Part shown: piece by piece, positions 1-10,053 of the stretch
How the letters are laid out: each line of letters begins with the position of its first letter
Position numbering within the stretch: position 1 is the stretch's first letter
NCBI GenBank assembly: GCA_002690495.1
Contig: NZEV01000030.1
Coordinates: forward strand, 17,207 to 64,877
Direction: 5' to 3'
DNA length: 47,671 nt
Source of the DNA: Legionellales bacterium
GTDB lineage: Bacteria; Pseudomonadota; Gammaproteobacteria; Comchoanobacterales; Comchoanobacteraceae
Notes under the pieces: model-generated
What the model was told of the DNA's origin: nothing
The model's database searches: none
The model's input: the letters and a program-made list of their open reading frames with translations, nothing else
Made by a program: the position numbers and the translations under genes

Positions 1-671
1 TTCTTAAGCACGAGAAATACTAATGCTATTACAGCTAAACTCAAAATCACAAAGAAAAACCGAATGAGATAATCATTTTGTTGATTGCTTTGATTATTTT
101 TATGCATATTATTATATTGGTTTACAAATGTATTCCATTTTAAGACATGTAGTGTATCCCGATCATTGAGTATTTTATTCCTGAAAAGGTTTAGAGCATA
201 TGTAACGATTAATCCAACACAAAAAGTTAACAGATAGTAAAAAAAGGGCATTTTAGCATGATGAATAGACAAGTGTATTATTAAGTTGATGAGTGTTGAA
301 ATAGCAATAAAATCATTACAGTAGTACATAAAAAGATGAACATTAAAAAGATACGAGTTAAATGATTCTCGTTGATCTCGTTGAATAGCGTGTTCAATTT
401 TTTCAGCATCAGTAAAAAGTTTGTGATTTTCATATTCGAATTGTGAGACTACAAGTCCTGTGATGAGTGAAATAACAATGATTGTTGATACTAATAATGT
501 AAAATTTAAATATCCAATTGCTGTGATACTAAAAAGATCCATTCCAAGTGAGAATATCACCATGGAGGTATTAATAAGCAACATCATTGTACTAATAACA
601 GCAAGAATATATTGTTGAAAAGAAATAGATTCTTGCTTGTTTTGAATATCAGTAATATGATTTTCGCTCAT
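1..671 (-). CDS. Membrane protein, C-terminus beyond window
   Basis: An open frame runs leftward from an ATG at 671 off the window edge, giving about 223 residues without a stop. The product starts MSENHITDIQ and shows about five hydrophobic segments (roughly residues 20-45, 48-75, 107-135, 142-163 and 200 onward), separated by charged stretches rich in Asn and Gln, so it should sit in the inner membrane. The ATG lies 11 nt after the pnp stop, so it is probably a downstream member of the same transcript, although no clear ribosome-binding site is visible. I recognise no family, and the length is unknown because the gene is cut. Confidence 0.6.
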   Translation of the reverse strand, partial: MSENHITDIQNKQESISFQQYILAVISTMMLLINTSMVIFSLGMDLFSITAIGYLNFTLLVSTIIVISLITGLVVSQFEYENHKLFTDAEKIEHAIQRDQRESFNSYLFNVHLFMYYCNDFIAISTLINLIIHLSIHHAKMPFFYYLLTFCVGLIVTYALNLFRNKILNDRDTLHVLKWNTFVNQYNNMHKNNQSNQQNDYLIRFFFVILSLAVIALVFLVLK

Positions 672-682
672 ACTATGAAAAT

Positions 683-2755
683 TTAATCAGAAGTTTGTAA
701 ATCCTTCAAGGTTAATTTAATTCTATTCTGTCGGTCAATCTCTGCGATTTTGACTTTAACAACCTGAGCTAACTTAAGTTTTTCATTAATATCATAGACA
801 TGTTCATCAGATATCTGAGAAATATGTAAAAAACCATCTCTTCCAATTGGTAATTGGACAAAAGCACCAAATTCTAAAATTTTAGTAATAGGTCCTTCAT
901 AGATTTGACCGACTTCTGGATCAGTGGTCATATTAACAATATGCTGACAAGCTTGATCTGCGTCAGTCCCTACCTTGGAGCTAACCTTAATTAATCCATT
1001 ATCGTCGATATCAATATCAACATTATACTTTTCAGTAATCTCCTTGATATTAGCGCCACCTTTACCAATCACTACCTTAATCTTATTAGGGTGAATTTTA
1101 ACAGTCGTAATTCGAGGTGCAAATTGAGAGATTTCTTTTGCTGGTGTGCTAATCACATCGTTCATCAAATTAAGGATATGTTTTCTTCCTTCCTTTGCTT
1201 GTAAAAGCGCATCATGCATTATATTACGATTAATCCCCTCAATTTTGATATCCATTTGTAATGCAGTAATACCATTCGCAGTACCAGATACTTTGAAGTC
1301 CATATCACCTAGGTGATCTTCATCACCCAATATATCAGTAAGAACAGCAAAATCATCATGATCTTTGATAAGACCCATCGCGATACCTGCTACATGTTCT
1401 TTAATTGGTACACCTGCGTTCATAAGTGCCAGTGAACTTGCACAGACAGTTGCCATAGAACTAGATCCATTAGAATCAAAAATTTCAGAAACAATTCTGA
1501 TAGTATATGGAAAATCATTGACTGATGGTAAGATAGATGAAAATGATTTCTTAGCTAGGTTACCATGACCAATTTCTCGTCTTTTAGGAGCGCCTGAAAA
1601 ACCACACTCTCCAGTAGAGAAAGAAGGGAAGTTATAATGTAAAAGAAACTTATCTCTATATTCACCATTAGCATCATCAATAATTTGTGCATCACGTTCA
1701 CTTGAGCCAAGTGTCACTGTAGACAAAGACGTTGTTTCACCTCTTTTAAAAACAGCTGAACCATGGGTTCTTTTCAAATATCCAATTTTGATATCGATTG
1801 GTCGGACAGTAGTAAGATCTCTACCATCAATACGTTTATTATTTTTGATTACATTATTTCGAATAGTGGTTTTAATATAGTTATGCAATGTTTCTTTTGC
1901 ATCATCATGATGTTCTTCATCAACTGAAGAAAGAATGGACGATTCAACTTCGTTCAGTTTTTGGTTTCTTTCAATTTTATTAATGATACTAATAGCTTTA
2001 TCGATATCTTTAGTTAATTTTGTGATGTCGACAGGGTTTTTCTTAACTGCTGTCGGTAATTTAATAGGTTGAATCTTCTGTTTTTTGACAACAAACTCAA
2101 TCTGTTCTATCAATGTTTTGATACCATTTTTTGCAAATTCTATCGCATCAAGCATCACATCTTCTTCAATTTCTTGAGATAATGCTTCTACCATCACAAC
2201 ATTTTCTTTACTCCCAGATACGAATAAGTCAAGAGATGACTGCTCTAGTTCATTTTTGGTTGGATTTAAAACAAAATTATTATCAATAAGACCAACTCTG
2301 ACCCCAGCGACAATGAATTTTGTAGGTAGACCAGCTAATGCAATTGTAAGGCTTGAAGCCAAGAGGGCAGGGACATCGGACTCAATCTGAGGATCAAGAG
2401 ATAATCCATAGGTAGTGATTTGAACTTCTTGATTAAAATCTTTATGGAAAGTTGGTCTGATGGTGCGGTCAATCAGTCTTGATTTTAAAATTTCTGCATC
2501 TGTTGGTTTACTTTCTCGTTTTAAAAAGCCACCAGGAATTCTTCCTCCAGCATAATACTTGTTGATATAGTCAACACGTAAAGGGAAGAAGTCATTTTTT
2601 GTTTGAAAATCTTTACTCCAAACTAATGCTGAAAAGATTTGGCAATCACCAACAGTTACTAAAACAGATCCATCAGCTTGGTTTGCAAAATATCCATTTT
2701 CAATTTCATAAGTCTTCTGTCCAAGCTCGAAGGAATGCTTTAAATAATCTGACAT
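683..2755 (-). CDS. pnp: Polyribonucleotide nucleotidyltransferase (PNPase)
   Basis: A 690-residue protein with the full PNPase layout: two RNase PH-like cores separated by a helical linker, then a KH domain (VIGKGGANIKEIT, about 560-575) and an S1 domain ending the protein (from about VGQIYEGPITKI). PNPase degrades RNA 3'-5' using phosphate, and in many bacteria acts in the degradosome. The length is near the usual 700; little follows the S1 domain. The ATG at 2755 has an AAGGAAC-type Shine-Dalgarno. It follows rpsO by 21 nt, the standard gammaproteobacterial rpsO-pnp order. Confidence 0.97.
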   Translation of the reverse strand: MSDYLKHSFELGQKTYEIENGYFANQADGSVLVTVGDCQIFSALVWSKDFQTKNDFFPLRVDYINKYYAGGRIPGGFLKRESKPTDAEILKSRLIDRTIRPTFHKDFNQEVQITTYGLSLDPQIESDVPALLASSLTIALAGLPTKFIVAGVRVGLIDNNFVLNPTKNELEQSSLDLFVSGSKENVVMVEALSQEIEEDVMLDAIEFAKNGIKTLIEQIEFVVKKQKIQPIKLPTAVKKNPVDITKLTKDIDKAISIINKIERNQKLNEVESSILSSVDEEHHDDAKETLHNYIKTTIRNNVIKNNKRIDGRDLTTVRPIDIKIGYLKRTHGSAVFKRGETTSLSTVTLGSSERDAQIIDDANGEYRDKFLLHYNFPSFSTGECGFSGAPKRREIGHGNLAKKSFSSILPSVNDFPYTIRIVSEIFDSNGSSSMATVCASSLALMNAGVPIKEHVAGIAMGLIKDHDDFAVLTDILGDEDHLGDMDFKVSGTANGITALQMDIKIEGINRNIMHDALLQAKEGRKHILNLMNDVISTPAKEISQFAPRITTVKIHPNKIKVVIGKGGANIKEITEKYNVDIDIDDNGLIKVSSKVGTDADQACQHIVNMTTDPEVGQIYEGPITKILEFGAFVQLPIGRDGFLHISQISDEHVYDINEKLKLAQVVKVKIAEIDRQNRIKLTLKDLQTSD

Positions 2756-2774
2756 GTTTGTTCCTTAAGATAAA

Positions 2775-3038
2775 TTATCGACGTAGAGATAGTTTCTTAA
2801 TAAGATCCATATATCTTGTTAAAGAAACTCGCTTTAAATAGGTAAGTAATTTTTTTCTTTGGCTAATTCTTTTTTTCATTCCATTTCGAGAATGCTCATC
2901 ATGATGATTCTTTTTAAGATGATTAGTTAAGTGCTGAATTTTAGAGGTGATAATACCGACTTGTACTTCAATTGAACCGGTGTCACCTTTTTTTTTACCA
3001 AGGTTAGTTATAATGTCTTTTTTTTCAGCTTGATTCAT
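2775..3038 (-). CDS. rpsO: 30S ribosomal protein S15
   Basis: An 87-residue small basic protein typical of S15, which binds 16S rRNA in the central domain and helps platform assembly. The family signature is visible (GDTGSIEVQV, then LTNHLKKNHHDEHSRNGM and the basic RRxLLxYLK region). A longer reading from a TTG at 3053 would add five residues. I chose the ATG at 3038 because GGAGAG sits seven bases upstream and the resulting length matches the family (88-89). It lies between truB and pnp, as in E. coli. Confidence 0.96.
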   Translation of the reverse strand: MNQAEKKDIITNLGKKKGDTGSIEVQVGIITSKIQHLTNHLKKNHHDEHSRNGMKKRISQRKKLLTYLKRVSLTRYMDLIKKLSLRR

Positions 3039-3096
3039 GTAGCTGCTCTCCAAATTAGTTATCAGTACTACATAATAATATGTTTTAGAGTATCTT

Positions 3097-3945
3097 TCAA
3101 GTAACGTGTTGTAACATTTTTTTTGGTTTCAATATTCCATCCTGATATCTACAAATACCACAAAACTGATTATTATGGTTAGATATGGCAATTAATGTGT
3201 TGTCAGGAATGTTGATTTCGCACTGATGTGTTTGTCCTGACTGTAATCTTTGTATATCAATTTGGTCAAGAGTAATTGTTTCATCAAATAAAATAGCAGG
3301 TGATATGCCATCTGACAGAGTAATTGAATCGATATCAAATTGTTTTTGATGATGAAATGGTTCTACCCAGGTTCTATGAAGCGTCTTTACAGTGGCACCA
3401 ACATTTAAGAAATTACCTATATCATTGACTAATGATCTGATATAAGTGCCTTTTGAACAAATGACACTAAAACTAACGCAATGATTTTCAACCTTGATGT
3501 GATCTATAAGGTCAATCTGAATTTGTCGTGATGCCAATTCAAATGTTTTATTTTGACGTGCTAATTGATAAGCTCTTTGACCATTGATATGAATTGCTGA
3601 GAAATTAGGAGGTGTTTGTTGAGAGACACCTTTAAATGACTGTATTGCAGCGATAATATCATCATGGGTTAGATGTGAGTAGGGCTTAGTCGCTGTGATC
3701 TTCCCAGTAATGTCATAACTGTCTGTCGATTGACCAAGCATCATTTCAACATCGTATTTTTTCCTATTTGATATGATATATTGTACAAATTTTGTACTTT
3801 CATTGATACAAATAGGAAGCATGCCAGATGCTAAAGGATCTAATGTGCCACAGTGCCCAGCTTTTTTGACATTCAGTATTCTTTTAAGCTCTTTAACTGC
3901 ATGAAAAGATGAAATTCCAGAAGGTTTATTAATAATATAAATCAC
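3097..3945 (-). CDS. truB: tRNA pseudouridine(55) synthase
   Basis: A 282-residue protein starting MIYIINKPSGISSF, as TruB proteins do. The catalytic motif GHCGTLDPLASGMLP carries the Asp nucleophile (about residue 37), followed by TKFVQYI. It isomerises U55 in the T-loop of tRNAs. The start is GTG at 3945, overlapping the rbfA stop as GTGA, so translation is probably coupled. The C-terminus looks shorter than in E. coli TruB (314 residues), with a reduced PUA-like tail. Its place after rbfA is canonical. Confidence 0.95.
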   Translation of the reverse strand: MIYIINKPSGISSFHAVKELKRILNVKKAGHCGTLDPLASGMLPICINESTKFVQYIISNRKKYDVEMMLGQSTDSYDITGKITATKPYSHLTHDDIIAAIQSFKGVSQQTPPNFSAIHINGQRAYQLARQNKTFELASRQIQIDLIDHIKVENHCVSFSVICSKGTYIRSLVNDIGNFLNVGATVKTLHRTWVEPFHHQKQFDIDSITLSDGISPAILFDETITLDQIDIQRLQSGQTHQCEINIPDNTLIAISNHNNQFCGICRYQDGILKPKKMLQHVT

Positions 3946-4298
3946 AGATTATCTTTGTGATTGTTTTTAAATGTTTGGTTCAGTTTTTCGAGAAACATCA
4001 TTTGTTGGTCAACTTTAAATTCAATTTTAGGTGTATATTTTAAGTGCGCATTAATTGAAAGTGATTTCTTGATAAAACTAGTTGATTGTTTTAGATGTTT
4101 TAACAAGCTGTCTTTCTTGTCAATATTATCATTATCAAAAAGTAGATAAATTTTTGCAAATGATAAATCCTTAGATAGTTCTACCCTTGAAATAGATGGC
4201 ATCCGCTCAATATGATTAGAGCAATCAATTTCATTAATCAGTGTGAAACTAATTGTTCTTTTTATAAGTTGTTCAATTCTTAATTTTCTTGTGCTCAT
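3942..4298 (-). CDS. rbfA: Ribosome-binding factor A
   Basis: A 118-residue protein with the RbfA KH-like fold: N-terminal RKLRIEQLIKR, then VELSKDLSFAKIYLLF and the C-terminal LKYTPKIEF motif. RbfA acts in late maturation of the 30S subunit at the 16S rRNA 5' end. It overlaps infB by four bases (ATGA) upstream and truB by four downstream, so the three are translationally coupled. Confidence 0.92.
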   Translation of the reverse strand: MSTRKLRIEQLIKRTISFTLINEIDCSNHIERMPSISRVELSKDLSFAKIYLLFDNDNIDKKDSLLKHLKQSTSFIKKSLSINAHLKYTPKIEFKVDQQMMFLEKLNQTFKNNHKDNL

Positions 4299-6415
4299 GA
4301 TAATGTGACTTTTCGTTCTACCAATTCGTATGCTTCGATACGGTCATTCTTTTTAATATCAGTATAATCTTTAACACCAATTCCACATTCAGTTCCATTT
4401 TTAACCAGATCAACATCTTGTTGATAGTGGCGTAAAGATTCTAAACGACCTTGATAGATGACAATATCATTTCTAATGACTCTAATATGCGCAGATTTCT
4501 TTAAAATGCCCTCAACAACAATAGAACCCGCAATCTCCCCAAATTTAGAAGAACGGAAAATATCTTTTACTTCAGCATATCCAATAATCTGCTCTTCAAT
4601 TTTAGGCGCAATGAGACCTTCTAGTGCATTGGTGATTTTTTCAATCAAATCATAGATGATATTAAAATAGAAAATGTTTGTTTTGTTGGTTTGAATGACT
4701 TTCCTTGCTTGTGCATCAGGACGAACATTAAAGCCAATAATAATTGCATCAGAAGCAGCTGCTAAGGTCGCATCATTTTCAGTGATAGAGCCAACACCTT
4801 CATTGATGACCTGTATTTTTGCATCCTGATTACCAATTTTATTCAGTGATTGAATGATTGCTTCCATGGAGCCGTGTACATCTGCTTTCACGATTACTTT
4901 TAATACATTTGTATCTTGATCTGATTTTAATTCCGAAAAAATATCATGAAGAGACTTTTGCTTTTCAGCAATTTGAGCTTGTCTTTCTTTTGTAATGCGT
5001 GCTGAGGCGATTTCTCTAGCTTGTTTCTCATTTTTTACAACCATGACAGTACTACCTGCATTAGGTACTGATGAGAATCCTGTGATTTCAGCAGGGCTGC
5101 CTGGATGTACTTCTTTTATTTGCTGGCCTTGGTCGTTCATAATAGCACGAACGCGTCCATAGGCAGTGTCACATAAAACGATATCAGATAGCTTAAGGGT
5201 GCCAGATTCAACTAGGATTGTCACAACAGGTCCTTTACCCTTATCAAGTTTTGATTCAATGACAGAGGCTTTGACAGGGCCATTAATAGGAGCTTTTAAC
5301 TCAAGGAGTTCAGCGTTAAGAGAGATCGCTTCTAATAACTCATTGACGCCTTCCCCAGTTTTAGCAGATATGGGTAATACCATTGTATCTCCACCCCATT
5401 CTTCTGTTGTAAGGCTATGATTGGCAAGTTGAGTTTTGATTTTTTCAAGATCAACACCTGGTTTGTCACATTTATTAATTGCAACGATAATTGGAACCTC
5501 TGCGGCTTGAGCATGCTTAATGGCTTCTTCTGTTTGAGGCATCAGACCATCATCTGCAGCAACAATCAACACCACAATATCAGTGACATTAGCGCCCCTT
5601 GATCTCATTGAAGTAAATGCTTCATGCCCAGGAGTATCAAGAAAAGTAATCTTACCATTTGATGTGTCTACTTGATAGGCACCGATGTGTTGGGTGATGC
5701 CTCCAGCTTCTTTAACCTGGACTCGACTTTTTCGAATGTAATCTAAAAGTGTCGTTTTACCATGATCAACATGGCCCATAATCGTGACGACAACATTTCT
5801 ATTTTCATAGATTAAATCGTCGAAATGGTGAAGTTGATATTCTTCTTCGTTTTCTGAAGATTGGACAGTTTTAACTTTAAATCCTAGCTCTTCTGCAACA
5901 AGGATACATGTATCTTGATCAATAGACTGGTTTACTGTGATCATCATACCCATCTGTACAAATTGTTTAATGAGATCATTGACCTTGATGCCCATTTGAT
6001 GCGCAAGTTCTTTTGGTGTCATGAATTCATTAATATGGAGAGTTTTTTTATTATTGATAGTGGTTTTAACCTTTTCTTGTTTTTGCTTTGAAATTTCCTC
6101 CATCTTTTTATCTTCTAGATCATCCTGTAGATCATCTTGATCTTTGATGGGCTCTTCAGGCGCAACTTCTTTTTTAAATTCTATTTTCTTTGAGACAAAC
6201 TTTTTATGGCTGGGTGGTTTGTTTTGTGGAACATTTTGTTTTGCAGGCTGTTTGTTTTTTTTAATTTGAATGAGTAGATTCTTATAATCCTCGTTTGTGA
6301 TTTCGTCATCAACAGAGGTAATCTGATTATTAATTGATCGCAGAGTCTTTAATAACTCGTTTGGATCAAACTTAATCAGTTTTGCAATTTCAATAATAGT
6401 CTTTTTCGTCTTCAA
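4295..6415 (-). CDS. infB: Translation initiation factor IF-2
   Basis: A 706-residue GTPase that places initiator fMet-tRNA on the ribosome. Residues 1-180 contain a short N-terminal helical domain and a Lys/Glu/Gln-rich linker. The G domain begins at GHVDHGKT (214-221), with DTPGHEAF (G3), NKCDKP (G4) and SAKTG (G5), followed by domains II-IV. It is shorter than E. coli IF2 (890) because the N-terminal region is reduced. The only start fitting the ribosome-binding site is a TTG at 6415, with AAGGA six bases upstream, overlapping the nusA stop region. A non-AUG start may keep IF-2 output low relative to its neighbours. Confidence 0.96.
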   Translation of the reverse strand: MKTKKTIIEIAKLIKFDPNELLKTLRSINNQITSVDDEITNEDYKNLLIQIKKNKQPAKQNVPQNKPPSHKKFVSKKIEFKKEVAPEEPIKDQDDLQDDLEDKKMEEISKQKQEKVKTTINNKKTLHINEFMTPKELAHQMGIKVNDLIKQFVQMGMMITVNQSIDQDTCILVAEELGFKVKTVQSSENEEEYQLHHFDDLIYENRNVVVTIMGHVDHGKTTLLDYIRKSRVQVKEAGGITQHIGAYQVDTSNGKITFLDTPGHEAFTSMRSRGANVTDIVVLIVAADDGLMPQTEEAIKHAQAAEVPIIVAINKCDKPGVDLEKIKTQLANHSLTTEEWGGDTMVLPISAKTGEGVNELLEAISLNAELLELKAPINGPVKASVIESKLDKGKGPVVTILVESGTLKLSDIVLCDTAYGRVRAIMNDQGQQIKEVHPGSPAEITGFSSVPNAGSTVMVVKNEKQAREIASARITKERQAQIAEKQKSLHDIFSELKSDQDTNVLKVIVKADVHGSMEAIIQSLNKIGNQDAKIQVINEGVGSITENDATLAAASDAIIIGFNVRPDAQARKVIQTNKTNIFYFNIIYDLIEKITNALEGLIAPKIEEQIIGYAEVKDIFRSSKFGEIAGSIVVEGILKKSAHIRVIRNDIVIYQGRLESLRHYQQDVDLVKNGTECGIGVKDYTDIKKNDRIEAYELVERKVTLS

Positions 6416-6424
6416 AATTAATCC

Positions 6425-7696
6425 TTAAATGAATAGTTGAGCTTCAGCAAGAATACTATCAGCGATATCATCATCAATGCCATCAATGGCTTTTAATTCT
6501 TCAATAGTTAATTGATTTAGATCCTCAACTGAATGGATACCTGCCGACTCTAGATGAATAATGGTTACCTCATCAATACTGAGTAGAGTGTCTAAGGATG
6601 TGCCTTGAGATTCTAATGAGGCTTGTTCTTCATGATCAGAGTTTAATTCCTCATCGTCTGATTTAACATTGAGCTCCCAACCTATCAGTTGGCTAGCAAG
6701 GCGAATGTTTTGTCCATTTTTCCCTATAGCTTGAGAAAGCTGTTCACTGGCGATAATAAGATCAATGCATTGATTATTTTCATCAACGTAAACAGATTTA
6801 ACTTCTGCAGGAGCGATTGCAGCAATTGCAAGGCGTGCAGGATCATCATTCCATGCAATAATATCAATTCTTTCACCATTGAGTTCGTTTGAAATGGATT
6901 GAACGCGGATACCTCTCATACCAACACAAGCGCCTATTGGATCGATTCTTTTATCTATGCCTTTAACAGCTACTTTTGCACGGACACCAGGCTCCCTACA
7001 AGCTGCTTTAATTTCTATTGCGCCATCTGTTATTTCTGGCACTTCAATTTCAAACAAAGCATTAATCATGAGTGGCGAAGTTCGACTCACAACGACAACT
7101 GGGCCGTAGTTAGTTTCATTCAGTCCTGTGATGCAAGATTTCAATCGATCACCAATTCGAATTGATTCTTTTGGTATAATTTCATTTTTGGGTAGCATTA
7201 ACTCTGTGCCGTCTTGAGTTTCTAATACAAAAAAGTCTTTTGTGAGTTTTTTTACAGTAGTTGTAATGAGCTGACCAATTCTTTCTTGATATTTTTGAGC
7301 AGTTTTTTCACGATCAAGTTCACGTAATTGCCTTGACATAATTTGTTTTGCATTATGTGCTGTTATTCTTGATAGAATATCAATGTCGAGTTCATTTTCT
7401 ATTAGATCACCAACTTTAAGGGAGCTGTTTTTCTTCTTTGCATCAGAAAGACGAAGAAATGGTCCTTGTATTTCTAGCTCATCATATTCTTCATCTTCAA
7501 TAATTTCATGAATCATTTTTGTGAGGAAGGTGCCATTACTACGATCCATGACAACATTAATATTTGTACCTTCACCATATTCTTTTGCAACAACTTGTTC
7601 CATTGTTCGTTCAATAGCATTAATGATCGTATCTACTGACACTTTTTTTTCAGCAGCTAGTGCATTAGCAAATAGTAAAATTTCATTTTGGCTCAT
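6425..7696 (-). CDS. nusA: Transcription termination/antitermination factor NusA
   Basis: A 423-residue protein with the N-terminal RNA-polymerase-binding domain (1-130), an S1 domain (about 135-200, KDFFVLETQDGTELMLPKNE), two KH domains (IGACVGMRGIRVQSIS and IGKNGQNIRLAS), an acidic spacer, and one C-terminal helix-hairpin-helix repeat (IEELKAIDGIDDDIADSIL). E. coli NusA (495) has two acidic repeats, so this form is shortened. NusA controls pausing, termination and antitermination. The ATG at 7696 follows directly after the tRNA terminator. rimP, usually upstream, is missing. Confidence 0.96.
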   Translation of the reverse strand: MSQNEILLFANALAAEKKVSVDTIINAIERTMEQVVAKEYGEGTNINVVMDRSNGTFLTKMIHEIIEDEEYDELEIQGPFLRLSDAKKKNSSLKVGDLIENELDIDILSRITAHNAKQIMSRQLRELDREKTAQKYQERIGQLITTTVKKLTKDFFVLETQDGTELMLPKNEIIPKESIRIGDRLKSCITGLNETNYGPVVVVSRTSPLMINALFEIEVPEITDGAIEIKAACREPGVRAKVAVKGIDKRIDPIGACVGMRGIRVQSISNELNGERIDIIAWNDDPARLAIAAIAPAEVKSVYVDENNQCIDLIIASEQLSQAIGKNGQNIRLASQLIGWELNVKSDDEELNSDHEEQASLESQGTSLDTLLSIDEVTIIHLESAGIHSVEDLNQLTIEELKAIDGIDDDIADSILAEAQLFI

Positions 7697-7722
7697 AAAT
7701 TTATTACCTTAGTCTAAACACG

Positions 7723-7744
7723 AAAAAAGCCCATAAGGGCTTTT
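7723..7744 (-). terminator. Rho-independent terminator between tRNA-fMet and nusA
   Basis: On the minus strand AAAAGCCC, loop TTAT, then GGGCTTTT runs into six T: an 8-bp stem with a U-tract, starting about five bases after the tRNA 3' end. It should end most transcripts of the tRNA. nusA begins only 26 bases further on, so nusA must use read-through or a promoter buried in the tRNA/terminator region. NusA itself acts on such terminators, so an attenuation loop is conceivable. Confidence 0.85.
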
Positions 7745-7749
7745 ACATG

Positions 7750-7823
<74 letters not shown>

Positions 7824-7831
7824 ATATTTAA

Positions 7832-7860
7832 ATAGTACCCTAGTTCGGAATATAAAACAA
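7832..7860 (-). promoter_or_regulatory. Sigma70-type promoter of the initiator tRNA
   Basis: Minus strand: TTGTTT (complement of 7855-7860), 17-base spacer, TACTAT (complement of 7832-7837), then about eight bases to the tRNA 5' end. The match to -35/-10 consensus is 4/6 and 5/6 with ideal spacing. It lies between the hslU stop and the tRNA. Confidence 0.6.
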
Positions 7861-7864
7861 GGCA

Positions 7865-9175
7865 TTAAATGACCCAATCTTTCCAGTTATCTTTAATATT
7901 TAAGTGTTTTAAACGAATTTCAACATATTTTCTATCAATGACAATGGTTTTTTTCCCTTTGTATGGTGCGTCAAATAAAATGTTTCTTAATAGACTCTCC
8001 ATAATATTATTCAATCTTCTAGCCCCAATATTCTCAAGATTTTCATTGGCATTATACGCTGTTTCAGCAATAGCTGATAGTCCATCTTTTTCAAAAGAGA
8101 GATTAACTTTATCAGTCTCCATTAAAGATTGATACTGTTTGATAATCGAAAACTCTGGAGTGACTAAAATAGATTTAATATCCTGGAGTTCAAGTTTGTT
8201 TAAATGAACTTGTACAGGTAGGCGCCCTTGTAATTCAGATATTAAATCTGAAGGAGAAGTTTCCATAAACGCACCAGATGCAATAAAAAGAATATAGTCA
8301 GTTTTAAGCGGTCCATACTTAGTATTAATGATTGTCCCTTCAATGAGAGGAAGTAGGTCTCTTTGAACACCCTCCCGTGATACATCAGCATTAGAAGAGG
8401 ATGACTTAACCACTTTATCAATTTCATCAATAAACACAATACCTTCATTCTCAGCTAACTTGAGTGCTTCTGCTTTCAGTGTTTCTTCATCTAGCGACTT
8501 AGAACACTCATCTTCAACAAGTGCAATTTTAGCCTCTTTAATGGATATCTTTTTCTTTTCAGTTTTGCTGGAATTGAGTGATTGAAATAATCCTTGAATT
8601 TGCTCAGTCATTTCTTCCATACCAGGAGGTGACATAATTTCAAAGCCAGTTGTACTTTGCTTAGTCAAAGACACCTCAATTTCCTGTTCATCAATCTCAC
8701 CGCTTTCTATCTTTTCCTTGTATTCCTTACGTAAATCACAATGATCATGATCATTTGTTCCAGGTAAAAGGATATCAATGATCCGTTTGATCATTTTGCC
8801 ATGTGCTTCTGATTTCGCAGTCTCTAATGATTGTTTTTTAAGTAATTGATAAGATTTTTCTACTAGATCTCGTCCTATAGATTCGACATCACGACCAACA
8901 TATCCAACTTCAGTGAATTTAGTGGCTTCTACTTTTAATAAAGGGGCATTCAATATATTGACTAATCGATTGACAAGCTCAGTTTTACCAACACCAGTTG
9001 GACCGATCAATAAAAGGTTGTTTGGCATAATCTCTTTTTGGATGCTTTTTGGAGCGTTCATTCTTCTGTATCGGTTTCTTACTGCGACAGCGATAGCCTC
9101 TTTAGCATCAGATTGACCAACAACATGCTTATCTAACAAAGTGACAATTTCTTTAGGGGTTAAATTGTTTTTCAT
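7865..9175 (-). CDS. hslU: ATP-dependent protease ATPase subunit HslU
   Basis: A 436-residue AAA+ unfoldase that feeds substrates to HslV. It opens with LTPKEIVTLLDKHVVGQ, has Walker A GPTGVGKT (58-65), the intermediate domain (about 110-240), Walker B GIVFIDEIDKV, and the C-terminal GARRLNNIME sensor-2 region. The length is close to E. coli HslU (443). The ATG at 9175 has an AGGAAC ribosome-binding site, 11 nt after hslV. Confidence 0.97.
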   Translation of the reverse strand: MKNNLTPKEIVTLLDKHVVGQSDAKEAIAVAVRNRYRRMNAPKSIQKEIMPNNLLLIGPTGVGKTELVNRLVNILNAPLLKVEATKFTEVGYVGRDVESIGRDLVEKSYQLLKKQSLETAKSEAHGKMIKRIIDILLPGTNDHDHCDLRKEYKEKIESGEIDEQEIEVSLTKQSTTGFEIMSPPGMEEMTEQIQGLFQSLNSSKTEKKKISIKEAKIALVEDECSKSLDEETLKAEALKLAENEGIVFIDEIDKVVKSSSSNADVSREGVQRDLLPLIEGTIINTKYGPLKTDYILFIASGAFMETSPSDLISELQGRLPVQVHLNKLELQDIKSILVTPEFSIIKQYQSLMETDKVNLSFEKDGLSAIAETAYNANENLENIGARRLNNIMESLLRNILFDAPYKGKKTIVIDRKYVEIRLKHLNIKDNWKDWVI

Positions 9176-9186
9176 AAGTTCAGTTC

Positions 9187-9723
9187 CTAGTCAATTGTTT
9201 CAACGATATGGTTATGATTTGTATAAATACAAATATCTCCAGCAATCTCAAGCGATTTTTCAACAATTGATTTTGCACTTAAGCTGGTATTTTTATGTAA
9301 AGCCTTAGCTGCTGATAGGGCATAGTTGCCACCAGACCCAATTGCAATGATAGGTTCATCAGGCTCTATGACATCACCATTTCCGCTAATTAGAAACATA
9401 TGGTCTTTGTTAGCAACAATCATCATCGCTTCAAGCTTTCTCAAAAACTTATCTGTTCGCCACTCTTTGGCGAGCTCTATCGAGGCCCTAGTGATAATCC
9501 CTTGATATTTCTGTAACTTTGCCTCAAACTTTTCATACAAAGTAAAAGCATCAGCAGTCCCACCAGCCATACCAGATATCACTTGGTCATGATAAAGCCG
9601 TTTAATTTTACATACAGACTGCTTTAATACAGTATCTCCGAAGGTCGCTTGGCCATCTCCTCCAATTGCTACCTGGTTATTTCTTTTAACACAAACGATG
9701 GTTGTGCTTTTAATTTGATTCAT
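9187..9723 (-). CDS. hslV: ATP-dependent protease subunit HslV
   Basis: A 178-residue threonine peptidase of the proteasome beta fold. The catalytic Thr lies in [10 protein letters not shown], followed by [11 protein letters not shown]. Unlike E. coli, where only Met precedes the Thr, six residues (MNQIKS) precede it here, so a short propeptide must be removed, as reported for other HslV proteins; alternatively translation starts elsewhere. The ATG overlaps the stop of the upstream small gene by four bases (ATGA). Confidence 0.96.
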   Translation of the reverse strand: MNQIKSTTIVCVKRNNQVAIGGDGQATFGDTVLKQSVCKIKRLYHDQVISGMAGGTADAFTLYEKFEAKLQKYQGIITRASIELAKEWRTDKFLRKLEAMMIVANKDHMFLISGNGDVIEPDEPIIAIGSGGNYALSAAKALHKNTSLSAKSIVEKSLEIAGDICIYTNHNHIVETID

Positions 9724-10025
9724 TCAATCCTTCCTATCATGGGTAGTTGTTTCAAACTTAAATAGGATCCTTTAATCAAAGAGATGGAAGCCATATTATC
9801 ATAGGTTTCCTTCAATGAACTGTAAGGACCATACAGTATACTTCTTTTGTGTTTGGGGGTGATGCCATTAGATTTCAAGATCAGATAAAAACTTTTTGAT
9901 TGATCTAGGATTGTAACTTTATAGAAATCAGCTCTAGATGATTGTGATGAAAATGGATGCCACATTGATAAGCCAACACAAAGCAATATTGAAATAATGA
10001 GTGTGATATGCTTTAAATAAACCAT
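9720..10025 (-). CDS. Short FtsN-like membrane protein (possible SPOR domain)
   Basis: A 101-residue protein with one N-terminal membrane segment (about 6-22) and a periplasmic tail with the pattern of a reduced SPOR domain: [16 protein letters not shown], then [17 protein letters not shown], where GPYSS resembles the conserved GPF/GPY turn. In E. coli, ftsN (TM plus SPOR) lies directly before hslVU; this gene has the same place and overlaps hslV by four bases. SPOR domains bind denuded septal glycan. FtsN proteins are usually over 200 residues, so the stalk would be missing. The FtsN link rests on position and a weak motif; it may be another small envelope protein. Confidence 0.5.
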   Translation of the reverse strand: MVYLKHITLIISILLCVGLSMWHPFSSQSSRADFYKVTILDQSKSFYLILKSNGITPKHKRSILYGPYSSLKETYDNMASISLIKGSYLSLKQLPMIGRIE

Positions 10026-10053
10026 AAAATTATATTAACCATAAACCACTCAA

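Noticed and set aside
1365-1568. Plus-strand ORFs inside pnp, infB, nusA, hslU and other minus-strand genes
   Set aside because: They are antisense shadows of strongly recognised genes, without ribosome-binding sites or family features.
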